A stretch of 64,000 nucleotides of DNA from Blautia luti. GTDB taxonomy: Bacteria > Bacillota > Clostridia > Lachnospirales > Lachnospiraceae. The position numbers were made by a program, and so were the translations under genes. The stretch lies in NCBI RefSeq assembly GCF_033096465.1, contig NZ_AP028156.1, positions 618,501-682,500 on the forward strand, in the 5' to 3' direction. Each line of letters begins with the position of its first letter. The first letter of the stretch is position 1. Below are positions 17,075-24,718 of the stretch, in pieces. The notes beneath the pieces are model-generated. The model was given only the letters and a program-made list of their open reading frames with translations. It ran no database searches and was not told the DNA's origin.

Positions 17075-17106
17075 CGGCTGCCTGTTTTCGGGCAGCTGTT
17101 TCTTAT
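17075..17106 (+). terminator. Terminator after sstT
   Basis: GGCTGCCTGTTTTCGGGCAGCT folds with a 6-bp GC stem, followed by GTTTCTTAT. Confidence 0.65.
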
Positions 17107-17157
17107 GTTATAGAAAATTATTTCGTAATATTCCTATGATATAAGAAAGTCTTCCGG

Positions 17158-17224
17158 GCAGGATTGCACTGCTGTGGAGAGGATTATGTCGCTGAAGCGA
17201 CCCGACGCAGGCGAAGAATCCTGC
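17158..17224. repeat. Palindromic intergenic element before the uracil permease
   Basis: Outer arms GCAGGATT and AATCCTGC enclose a GTCGCTGAAGCGAC hairpin. It resembles the small GC-rich palindromes scattered between genes in this family. It lies upstream of the likely -10 (TATAAT, 17274-17279), so it is probably not part of the permease leader. Confidence 0.45.
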
Positions 17225-17324
17225 AAGGGTGTAATGGAAGGTAAAAACTATAGATTTTTTGCAACAATATGTGTATAATGAATCGAACTGTATAAAAATA
17301 AAGGGAAAAGAGAGGAAGAAGAGA

Positions 17325-18575
17325 GTGGAAAAAAGAATCATTCAGGTAGAAGAAAAAGTACCTGCCAAACTGTTGGTTCCGCTTAGTATCCAGCATATGT
17401 TTGCCATGTTCGGCGCGTCTGTTCTGGTTCCGTTTATGTTCGGGATCAATCCGGCCATCGTACTGCTGATGAACGGTGTGGGAACTTTATTGTTTATTTT
17501 TATTACGAAAGGAAAGGCACCGGCTTACCTTGGCTCAAGTTTCGCGTTTTTGTCACCTGGAATCCTGGTTATGACGAAATTCGGATATCAGTATGCACTG
17601 GGCGGATTTGTAATTCTTGGTATTGCAGGTATGATCCTGGCTCTGATCATTGGAAAATGTGGAACGAAATGGATTGATATCGTGCTTCCTACAGCAGCAA
17701 TGGGACCTGTAGTTGCACTGATCGGTCTGGAACTGGCCGGAAGTGCTGCAAGTACAGCTGGTCTTCTGGACGATAAGATAGATATGAAGAATGTGATCGT
17801 ATTTCTGGTAACGCTGGGAGTTGCTGTATTTGGTCAGATTTTGTTCCGTGGATTTTTATCAGTAATTCCGATCCTGATCGCCATCATTGCAGGATATGTG
17901 GCAGCAGTTCTCTGCGGTATTCTGGATTTCACTGCTGTAAAAGAGGCAGCATTTTTTGCACTGCCGAATTTCCAGCATCCGAAATTCAATCTGGAAGCGA
18001 TCCTGACTATTTTTCCGGCACTTCTGCTGGTTACTTCCGAACATATCGGACATCAGATCGTAACCAGTAAGATCGTAGGAAAAGACCTGCTGAAAGATCC
18101 GGGATTACATCGATCTCTGTTTGCAGATTTCTTCTCTACAACACTGTCTGCATGTATGGGTTCCGTTCCGACCACCACTTATGGCGAAAATATCGGTGTT
18201 ATGGCTATGACAAAGGTATACAGTGTGCAGGTAATCGGAGGCGCGGCAGTTCTTTCTATCTGTTGTTCTTTCCTTGGAAAGCTGGCAGCACTGATCAATA
18301 CTATTCCGGGACCTGTGATTGGAGGAATTTCATTCCTGCTTTATGGAATGATCGGTACATCAGGACTTCGTATGCTGGTAGACAACAAAGTAGATTACAG
18401 CAAATCCAGAAATCTTACGCTGACATCTGTTGTGTTTATCGTAGGTCTTTCCGGAATCGCCCTGAACCTGGGAAATGTAAAACTGACAGGTATGGTTCTG
18501 GCATGTGTAGTTGGTATGGCATTGAGCCTGGTATTCTATATCCTGGACAAACTTCATTTGACAAATGATCAGTGA
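17325..18575 (+). CDS. uraA: NCS2-family uracil permease
   Basis: The 416-residue protein has about 14 membrane segments. The N-terminus (VPLSIQHMFAMFGASVLVPFMFGINP) is the UraA/PyrP signature, and VTSEHIGHQ and TTTYGENIGV are the substrate-binding stretches of uracil permeases, the second containing the conserved Glu. It should import uracil with H+. The start is a GTG at 17325 following GAGGAAGAAGA; the longer frame overlaps the promoter. It stands alone, not in a pyr operon. Confidence 0.88.
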   Translation: MEKRIIQVEEKVPAKLLVPLSIQHMFAMFGASVLVPFMFGINPAIVLLMNGVGTLLFIFITKGKAPAYLGSSFAFLSPGILVMTKFGYQYALGGFVILGIAGMILALIIGKCGTKWIDIVLPTAAMGPVVALIGLELAGSAASTAGLLDDKIDMKNVIVFLVTLGVAVFGQILFRGFLSVIPILIAIIAGYVAAVLCGILDFTAVKEAAFFALPNFQHPKFNLEAILTIFPALLLVTSEHIGHQIVTSKIVGKDLLKDPGLHRSLFADFFSTTLSACMGSVPTTTYGENIGVMAMTKVYSVQVIGGAAVLSICCSFLGKLAALINTIPGPVIGGISFLLYGMIGTSGLRMLVDNKVDYSKSRNLTLTSVVFIVGLSGIALNLGNVKLTGMVLACVVGMALSLVFYILDKLHLTNDQ

Positions 18576-18658
18576 TGATCAGGTGGACTTTGCAGTTGAG
18601 CTAAAAATCAATAAAAAGCTGTTATGCCGTAACAAGGCATCGGTTGGATGAAAAGAGG

Positions 18659-18691
18659 AAACCTTCGGGCGAAATGCCTGGAGGTTTTTTT
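18659..18691 (+). terminator. Terminator after the uracil permease
   Basis: AAACCTTCGGGC and GCCTGGAGGTTT pair with one mismatch around GAAAT, followed by TTTT. Confidence 0.85.
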
Positions 18692-18705
18692 GAACCAATT
18701 TTTAT

Positions 18706-18760
18706 GTATAACAGTATAAAACAGTTGACAACAGTTATATACTGTTATATACTGTTATAC
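18706..18760 (+). promoter_or_regulatory. Promoter with repeated GntR operator
   Basis: TTGACA (18725-18730), 17 bp and TATACT (18748-18753) form the promoter. Overlapping it is AACAGT-N5-ACTGTT, then TATATACTGTTATAC, and further upstream ATAACAGTATAAAACAG. The ACAGT/ACTGT words cover the -35 to -10 stretch, as expected for autorepression by the YtrA-type regulator encoded next. Confidence 0.8.
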
Positions 18761-18777
18761 AGATGGAGGAGACACAT

Positions 18778-19149
18778 ATGCATATAATTATCAATAATTC
18801 ATCCATGGTACCTATTTATGAACAGATTATGGATCAGATAAAAACTGCCATTATAAAGGGAGAGCTACATCCAGACACCGTGTTACCGTCTGTCCGCAGT
18901 CTGTCAAAGGAGCTGAAGATCAGTGCTCTGACAGTCAAGAAAGCCTATGATAATCTGGAAGAAGAGGGATTTACCGTAACTGTTCATGGAAAAGGAACCT
19001 ACGTTGCAGCTACAAATAGAGACCTGATGAGAGAAGAACAGCTTAAGGAAGTGGAGAGTGACCTGGAACAGGCAGTTTCAAAGGGAAGAAGATTTGGGCT
19101 GAACGATAAGGAAATCAGAGATCTTTTTGAAATGATCATGGAGGACTAA
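18778..19149 (+). CDS. YtrA-type GntR-family repressor
   Basis: The product has 123 residues. A winged helix-turn-helix (PIYEQIMDQIKTAI, VLPSVRSLSKELKISALTVKKAYD, GKGTYVA) occupies residues 8-76, and a short helical dimerisation tail of about 45 residues replaces the large ligand domains of other GntR proteins. This is the YtrA subfamily, which usually represses an adjacent ABC transporter operon. I start at ATG 18778, after GGAGGAGACACAT; the ATG at 18763 overlaps the ribosome site. The palindromes in its own promoter are the likely operators. It is separated from the ATPase gene by 3 nt. Confidence 0.9.
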   Translation: MHIIINNSSMVPIYEQIMDQIKTAIIKGELHPDTVLPSVRSLSKELKISALTVKKAYDNLEEEGFTVTVHGKGTYVAATNRDLMREEQLKEVESDLEQAVSKGRRFGLNDKEIRDLFEMIMED

Positions 19150-19152
19150 GAC

Positions 19153-19998
19153 ATGTTGAAAATCAGTCATTTGCAGAAACATTACAGAGGTTTTTCGCTG
19201 GACTGTTCTATGGAAGTACAGCCTGGGATGATTACAGGACTTATTGGAAGAAATGGTTCCGGGAAATCCACAACATTTAAAGCTTTGCTCGGCTTGATTC
19301 ATCCGGATGGCGGAGAGATAGAGGTCTTTGGGAAAAAGGCAGAAGAGCTTAAGCCGGAGGATAAGCAGAAACTGGGAGTTGTTTTTGCAGATTCAGGCTT
19401 CAGTATGTATCTGACAGCAGCGGGCGTGGCCAATATTATGAAAAGCATATATCCGGATTTTGACAGAGAGAAATTCCTGCAGCAGTGCAGAAGATTCAAT
19501 CTGCCCACAGACAAGAAAATCAAAGAATTTTCCACTGGTATGAAAGCAAAGTTTAAAGTACTGGCAGCATTAAGCCATAAGGCAGAACTGCTGATTCTGG
19601 ATGAGCCCACAGTTGGTCTGGATGTGATCGCCAGGGATGAGGTGCTGAACATGCTGAGAGAATATATGGAAGAAAATGAAAGCAGTTCTATTCTGATCAG
19701 TTCCCATATTTCATCAGATCTGGAGAGTCTTTGTGACGATTTTTATATGATCCATGCCGGAAAAATTATTCTTCATGAGGATACAGATGTACTGCTGTCA
19801 GATTATGCAGTTCTTAAAGTTTCAGAAGAAGAGTACGAAAAACTGGATCAGCAATACCTTATTAAGATCCGGAAAGAGGCTTATGGATACAGGTGTCTGA
19901 CAAACCAGAAACAATTTTATATGGAAAATTATCCGGATGTTGTAATTGAGAATGGAAAGATTGATGATCTGGTAGTGATGATGGAGGAACAGGTATGA
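19153..19998 (+). CDS. ABC transporter ATP-binding protein (YtrB-type)
   Basis: This is a 281-residue ATPase with Walker A GRNGSGKSTT, Walker B LLILDEPTVGLD and a switch histidine in SSHISSD. The signature is FSTGM rather than LSGGQ, common in ABC-2-type exporters of the YtrB/BcrA kind. The C-terminal 80 residues form the extra domain typical of this class. It overlaps the permease by 4 nt and shares the regulator's promoter. Likely roles are export of, or resistance to, a cell-wall-active compound, since YtrA operons respond to such stress; this is inference from the family. Confidence 0.88.
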   Translation: MLKISHLQKHYRGFSLDCSMEVQPGMITGLIGRNGSGKSTTFKALLGLIHPDGGEIEVFGKKAEELKPEDKQKLGVVFADSGFSMYLTAAGVANIMKSIYPDFDREKFLQQCRRFNLPTDKKIKEFSTGMKAKFKVLAALSHKAELLILDEPTVGLDVIARDEVLNMLREYMEENESSSILISSHISSDLESLCDDFYMIHAGKIILHEDTDVLLSDYAVLKVSEEEYEKLDQQYLIKIRKEAYGYRCLTNQKQFYMENYPDVVIENGKIDDLVVMMEEQV

Positions 19999-20645
19999 AG
20001 GGATTATTTGTAAAGGATATAGAACTGATGAAACAGCAGAAACAGTTTTTTATCCTGGTTGTTGTAATGGAAGTCATCCTGAATCTGGCAGGAAGCGGGA
20101 GTGTCAGTTTTGCTACAGGATATTTTACGTTTGTCACAGCAATTTTTGCCATTACGACTATAAGTTATGATGAGTTTGATAATGGTCTTGCATTTCTTAT
20201 GACCTTGCCGGTTACCAGAAAACAATATGTGGCAGAGAAATATCTGCTGGGAGCAGGGCTTACGGCTGCAGCGTGGGGAATTACAACGATAACGGGAGTG
20301 ATCTGCAAAGGCGTGGCAGAGCTTCAGGGGGACCTGAGTGAGACTATCATCGACAGCCTGATATACATTCCACTGGCACTTCTTATGTTGACGGCATCAC
20401 TCCCGCTTGTAATACATTTTGGAGCGGAAAAAGGACGTTATATTGCAATGGTCATGTGGGCTATTATAATTGCCGTAGTTTATAGTCTGATAAAAACAAT
20501 TGGACTTTCAGCAGACGCAGTCGATGCATGGCTGAATGGACTGAACCGGGGAATGGTATTGGCCGGAGCTGTATTGTTTACAGTAATTGTATATATGGGA
20601 TCTTATTGGGGTAGTGTACGGCTTATGGAGAAGAAAGAATTTTGA
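19995..20645 (+). CDS. ABC-2-type permease
   Basis: The 216-residue membrane protein has about six hydrophobic segments. It begins KGLFVKDIELMKQQKQFFI, the usual cytoplasmic lead of ABC-2 permeases, and includes the SYDEFDNGLAFLMTLPVTRKQYVAEKYLL segment conserved in this group. It is the membrane partner of the preceding ATPase (ATGA overlap). No extracytoplasmic domain is present. The exported substrate is unknown. Confidence 0.85.
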   Translation: MKGLFVKDIELMKQQKQFFILVVVMEVILNLAGSGSVSFATGYFTFVTAIFAITTISYDEFDNGLAFLMTLPVTRKQYVAEKYLLGAGLTAAAWGITTITGVICKGVAELQGDLSETIIDSLIYIPLALLMLTASLPLVIHFGAEKGRYIAMVMWAIIIAVVYSLIKTIGLSADAVDAWLNGLNRGMVLAGAVLFTVIVYMGSYWGSVRLMEKKEF

Positions 20646-20714
20646 TGTGTCTCGAATATAGTTGTAATTATAAATGCAGTGTGCTAAAATTATATCAGCG
20701 TAATTGAATAGCTG

Positions 20715-20888
20715 TTAAGTGAACATTATCATATGCAGATTCTGTGTATGATAATGTGAGAGGGAATCAGGTGAAATGCCTGAACGGTTGCGGCCACTGT
20801 ATACAGAAAAAAGCGGGATTGTAATATGTCATTGCATAAATATGTGAGAAGGCGGAATCCGGCTGCCAGAGAGTATCTGGAAATATTT
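20715..20888 (+). ncRNA. Cobalamin (B12) riboswitch
   Basis: The aptamer core is visible: GGGAATCAGGTGAAA with the matching TGCCTGA, then ACGGTTGCG and the B12-box GGCCACTGTA (GCCACTG at 20793-20799). Further on are GAAGGCGGAATCCGGCTGCC and the CCAGAGAGTATCTGG stem. A CATTATCAT/ATGATAATG hairpin (20724-20756) leads into it. It sits directly before an intrinsic terminator and a corrinoid-type ABC importer, so B12 binding should stop transcription of that importer. The 5' limit is approximate. Confidence 0.88.
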
Positions 20889-20938
20889 CTGATACAACAT
20901 TCATGAACTGCTGAAGCATGGATGTTGTATCAGTTTTT
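20889..20938 (+). terminator. btuF leader: Riboswitch expression-platform terminator
   Basis: CTGATACAACATTCATG (20889-20905) pairs with CATGGATGTTGTATCAG (20917-20933) at 16 of 17 positions, including G.U, and is followed by TTTTT. It is about 180 bp before the first gene and follows the aptamer directly, the arrangement for B12-induced termination. Confidence 0.9.
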
Positions 20939-21114
20939 ATTTTGTGGAAACTTTCTGTGATCTGTGAGTCAGGAAACCTGCCTGACAGTGTAAAGAAGGA
21001 GCTTCCGTAAAAAGTATCCGTTATTTTTATCACTTCTATTTTACTTTTTCTGAAGTTCCATCTTTTCGGTTACACGAACAAGTAAACGACATATACGAAA
21101 AGAGAGGAAGTCAA

Positions 21115-22221
21115 ATGAAAAACAGGTATTTATCTACAAGAATTATGGCAATTATGATGGCAGCAGCTATGGTAGTTTCCGCAGCTCCGGCAGCTTTTGC
21201 AGCAGAGAGAGCAGACTCTGAGACGATCAAAGAGGACAACCAGCCGGCAGCAGATGCAGATGCAGACGCACAGGATTCAGCAGATGCAGATAAAACAGCA
21301 GACGCAGAAGGTACAAAGACAGAATATCCTCTGACCATCACAACCTATGATTATGATGGAAATGAAATTGAAACAACCTATGAAAAGGCACCGGAGAAAG
21401 TTCTTGCTGTATATCAGGGAAGCATTGAAACTATGCTGAAACTTGGACTGGAAGACCGCCTTGTAGCTACAGCGGGTCTTGATAATGAAGTTCCGGATGA
21501 TCTCAAAGAAGCATTCTCTAAAACAAATTATCTTGATGAATTTACCCCATCCCTTGAGACTGTAACGATGTTGGAGCCAGACATGATCTTATCCTGGAGT
21601 TCCCTGTTCTCTGATAAAAACCTCGGAAATGTAACAGACTGGATCGACAAAGGCTGCAACGCCTATTACAACACAAACACACGCCCTGACGGAGACAGAA
21701 CTCTGGAAAATGAATTTACAGATATTTTAAACCTTGGAAAGATTTTTGATGTACAGGACAAAGCACAGGCAATCGTAGATGATGCAAAGGCAGTGATCGA
21801 TAAAACTCTTACAGCAACAGCAGATGTAGAAGAGAAACCAAGCGTAATGGTTTTGGAACCTCTTGGAGAAGATATCACAAACTATGGTGCAAAGAGCCTT
21901 GGTGGAGATATGGTAACACAGTTAGGTGCGACTCTGGCAAACCCGGATGCTTCTACAGTTGGAAAAGAAGATATTATTGCAGCAAATCCTGACGTAATTT
22001 TCGTAGTATATATGCCATATGCAGGAGATGATCCGGAAACAGTTAAGAATGACCAGCTTGCAGTTATTCAGGATGACGAAGCACTTCAGAGTCTTGACGC
22101 TGTAAAGAACGGTCGTGTTTATCCGATCATGCTCAGCGAGATGTATGCAAGTGCAACACGTACACAGGATGGAATCGAAACATTTGCAAAAGGATTATAC
22201 CCGGACGTTAATCTTGACTGA
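21115..22221 (+). CDS. btuF: Corrinoid-type ABC transporter substrate-binding protein, not lipidated
   Basis: The protein has 368 residues. The signal peptide ends PAAFA-AERAD, a signal peptidase I site, with no lipobox cysteine. A 40-residue Asp/Ala-rich linker (DADADAQDSADADKTADAEG) precedes the binding domain, which shows the class III fold of iron/B12 binders (KVLAVYQGSIETMLKLGLEDR, MLEPDMILSW, ANPDVIFVVY). The cobalamin riboswitch and the FecCD-type permease downstream make corrinoids the likely ligand. How an unlipidated binder stays at a gram-positive membrane is unclear. The ribosome site is GAGAGGAAG. Confidence 0.85.
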   Translation: MKNRYLSTRIMAIMMAAAMVVSAAPAAFAAERADSETIKEDNQPAADADADAQDSADADKTADAEGTKTEYPLTITTYDYDGNEIETTYEKAPEKVLAVYQGSIETMLKLGLEDRLVATAGLDNEVPDDLKEAFSKTNYLDEFTPSLETVTMLEPDMILSWSSLFSDKNLGNVTDWIDKGCNAYYNTNTRPDGDRTLENEFTDILNLGKIFDVQDKAQAIVDDAKAVIDKTLTATADVEEKPSVMVLEPLGEDITNYGAKSLGGDMVTQLGATLANPDASTVGKEDIIAANPDVIFVVYMPYAGDDPETVKNDQLAVIQDDEALQSLDAVKNGRVYPIMLSEMYASATRTQDGIETFAKGLYPDVNLD

Positions 22222-22235
22222 TTGAGGAAAATACA

Positions 22236-23321
22236 GTGAAAGAACAGGTTTCACAGACAAAAAAAGGCAGTGTGCTCAGAACATCCATGTATGTGGCAGT
22301 CCTCATCGGACTTGCAGGATTTCTTATTTTTTCCATACTTGCGGCGATTACTTTTGGTAATGCTGATCTGTCGCTGAAGGATGTGTACAGTGTCATTGTT
22401 TATAAATTATTTCATATAAAAAGTCTGTCTGCCTATGCAGAAGGTGCAATTCACGATGTTGTATGGCTGATCCGACTGCCCAGAGTCCTGTTGGCTCTGG
22501 CAGTTGGAATGGCTCTTTCTGTATGTGGCGTAGTAATGCAGGCGATCGTGCAGAACCCGCTGGCAGATCCTTATGTACTGGGTATTTCATCTGGTGCATC
22601 CCTTGGTGCAACGCTGGCAATCATGCTCGGAATCGGAAGCTTTCTTGGCGGGAACTCTGTCGGAGTTACTGCTTTTATTGGCGCGATGATCACCTCCTTT
22701 GCAGTTATTGCTATTGCAAATATGGGAGGAAAGGCAACATCAGCTAAGCTGATCCTTGCCGGAATGGCGGTCAGTGCGGTATGCTCTGCTTTTTCAAATT
22801 TTGTTATTTACATTACAAATGACAAAAATGCAGCTACGGAAGTTATGAAATGGAGCATGGGAAGTCTTGCAGGGGCAAGCTGGGCCAGAGTAGGTGTGAT
22901 GCTTCCGGTTACTCTGATATGTGTGGTCATCTTCTGGACACAGTATCGAAATCTGAATCTGATGCTTTTGGGAGATGAAGTTTCTATCACACTTGGAACA
23001 GATTTACACAGATTGAGAACATTTTACCTGATTGTTGCTTCTGTAATGATTGGATTTGCCGTATATTGTGCTGGCGTGATCGGATTTGTAGGACTTGTGA
23101 TTCCTCATGTAGTCAGGATTCTGTTTGGAACTGACCACAGAAGATTACTTCCACTGAGCGCACTTCTTGGCGCGTCTTTTCTGATCTGGTGTGATGTGGC
23201 ATGTCGTGTGATCCTGAAGAATTCTGAGATGCCGATTGGTGTGCTGGTATCAATTATCGGTGCTCCATGCTTTATTTATCTGCTTGTGCGGAAATCCTAT
23301 GGATTTGGAGGTAGCAAGTAA
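22236..23321 (+). CDS. btuC: FecCD-family (BtuC-type) permease
   Basis: The product has 361 residues and about ten membrane helices. It has the family hallmarks: RLPRVLLALAVGMALSVCGVVMQAIVQNPLADPYVLGISSGASLG near residues 80-125, and the coupling segment GLVIPHVVRILFGTDHR toward the end. It starts at a GTG 14 nt after the binding-protein stop and its TAA overlaps the ATG of the ATPase gene. It forms the translocation pore for the B12 importer. Confidence 0.92.
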   Translation: MKEQVSQTKKGSVLRTSMYVAVLIGLAGFLIFSILAAITFGNADLSLKDVYSVIVYKLFHIKSLSAYAEGAIHDVVWLIRLPRVLLALAVGMALSVCGVVMQAIVQNPLADPYVLGISSGASLGATLAIMLGIGSFLGGNSVGVTAFIGAMITSFAVIAIANMGGKATSAKLILAGMAVSAVCSAFSNFVIYITNDKNAATEVMKWSMGSLAGASWARVGVMLPVTLICVVIFWTQYRNLNLMLLGDEVSITLGTDLHRLRTFYLIVASVMIGFAVYCAGVIGFVGLVIPHVVRILFGTDHRRLLPLSALLGASFLIWCDVACRVILKNSEMPIGVLVSIIGAPCFIYLLVRKSYGFGGSK

Positions 23322-24076
23322 TGAAGATCACTACAAAAGATATTCAGGTTGGATTTCACGCCCGACAGATATTAAAAGGCATTTCCATAGAGTCACAGGA
23401 CAAAGAACTGGTAGGAATCATCGGGCCAAATGGAAGCGGAAAGTCGACGTTGTTAAAATGTATCTACCGTATTCTGAAGCCAGATGCAGGTGCTGTTTAT
23501 CTGGATGGAGAGGAACTTCATTCTATGAGTGTCAAGAGTTCTGCAAGGAAAATGGCGGTTGTGGCACAGCATAATTACTACAATTTTGATTTCACAGTGC
23601 GAGAGGTTGTCCTTATGGGACGTGCACCACATAAAAAAACACTGGAACGAGATAATGCGAAAGATTATCAGATTGTGGATGAAGCATTGAGAACGGTGCA
23701 GATGGAGACGTTTGCAGACCGCACATTCTCGACTCTTTCAGGTGGAGAACAGCAGAGAGTAATTCTGGCAAGGGCACTGGCACAGCAGACACCTGCACTG
23801 ATTCTTGACGAGCCGACGAACCATCTGGACATTACACATCAGATCATGCTGATGGAACTGGTAAAGAAGCTTAACGTAACTGTAATATCAGCTATCCATG
23901 ATCTGAATATTGCGGCGGCATACTGCGATAAGATTTATGTATTGAAAGATGGTGTGCTGGAAGGATATGGAACTCCACAGGAAGTACTCACTCCGGAGCT
24001 GATCAAAAGGATTTACCAGGTAGATTCGGAAGTGGTAAATGACAGCCGCGGGAAGATGCATATTTTATTTTTATAA
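23321..24076 (+). CDS. btuD: BtuD-type ABC ATPase
   Basis: This 251-residue ATPase has Walker A GPNGSGKST, Q-loop VVAQHNYYNFDFTVREVV, signature LSGGEQQRV and Walker B ALILDEPTNHLD with the switch His in AIHDLN. The HNYYNFDFTV segment and the ending are typical of FecE/BtuD ATPases. It overlaps the permease stop by one base. It powers corrinoid uptake under the shared riboswitch. Confidence 0.92.
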   Translation: MKITTKDIQVGFHARQILKGISIESQDKELVGIIGPNGSGKSTLLKCIYRILKPDAGAVYLDGEELHSMSVKSSARKMAVVAQHNYYNFDFTVREVVLMGRAPHKKTLERDNAKDYQIVDEALRTVQMETFADRTFSTLSGGEQQRVILARALAQQTPALILDEPTNHLDITHQIMLMELVKKLNVTVISAIHDLNIAAAYCDKIYVLKDGVLEGYGTPQEVLTPELIKRIYQVDSEVVNDSRGKMHILFL

Positions 24077-24088
24077 TATGAGAATTGA

Positions 24089-24123
24089 CAGGCCAGAGTC
24101 AGGAATGTTTTGACTCTGGCCTG
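24089..24123 (+). promoter_or_regulatory. Perfect 13-bp inverted repeat after btuD
   Basis: CAGGCCAGAGTCA and TGACTCTGGCCTG pair perfectly around a 9-nt loop. No T-tract follows, so simple termination is doubtful. It may protect or process the btuFCD transcript, or partly separate it from the following gene. Confidence 0.6.
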
Positions 24124-24143
24124 CTGTATATGGGGGAATAAAG

Positions 24144-24497
24144 ATGAATAAGATAGGAATTTTAACGTGTATTCATACTAATAATGTATGCGCCAGAGTT
24201 GGATGCCTGGCAGCATTTCAGAACAGAACCGATTTCTTTCAGGATTATCCGGAAGATACCTGTCTGGCAGCAATGATGACCTGCAATGGATGCAAAGACG
24301 CCAACCCGACAGACCCCATAGAAGACAAAGGAATCCTGGAAAAGATAGACAGACTGGTCAGCGAAAAGATCAGTGCCATCCACGTAGGTGTCTGTCGTCT
24401 CCCGGATGGAAAGCATGAATGTCCAAGGATGACACAGATCTGCAATATGATAGAAAAACGTGGAATCAAAGTGATCAGAGGAACACATAAAGAATAA
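24144..24497 (+). CDS. CGGC-domain cysteine-rich protein
   Basis: This is a 117-residue cytoplasmic protein matching the CGGC domain. Cysteines are spaced through CIHTNNVCARVGC, CNGC and GVCRLPDGKHECPR, which suggests metal binding, possibly zinc or an iron-sulfur cluster. It starts at ATG 24144 in a GGGGGAATAAAG context. It lies 67 bp after btuD beyond the inverted repeat, so partial cotranscription with the B12 importer is possible. The function of the family is unknown to me. Confidence 0.75.
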   Translation: MNKIGILTCIHTNNVCARVGCLAAFQNRTDFFQDYPEDTCLAAMMTCNGCKDANPTDPIEDKGILEKIDRLVSEKISAIHVGVCRLPDGKHECPRMTQICNMIEKRGIKVIRGTHKE

Positions 24498-24565
24498 AAA
24501 AGTTTCTATACAATTTATAAAATAAAAAGAATATAAAATGCCTTGAATATGGAGCTTAAAATTAA

Positions 24566-24594
24566 TTGTGATATGAAATAAATGAACGTATAAT
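24566..24594 (+). promoter_or_regulatory. Promoter of the Tet(M)-like/NYN fusion gene
   Basis: TTGTGA, 17 bp and TATAAT. This gives a leader of about 120 nt. No clear terminator hairpin is seen in the leader, unlike tet(M). Confidence 0.7.
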
Positions 24595-24718
24595 AGCAGA
24601 ACTCTATTGGATTTCTCTATATCAGTATGTTAAAATAATTAACTGATAAAGCTGACAGATAGAACGTTAAAAAATATATACTGATTATTCATAAGAAAAA
24701 AGGAGTTCTAAATATACT

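Noticed and set aside
17158..17258. Riboswitch before the uracil permease
   Set aside because: I compared it with glycine and purine aptamers. The match is limited to short words, and the stem lies upstream of the likely promoter.
20767..21033. 88-codon minus-strand frame before btuF
   Set aside because: It overlaps the cobalamin aptamer and the terminator, both far better supported.
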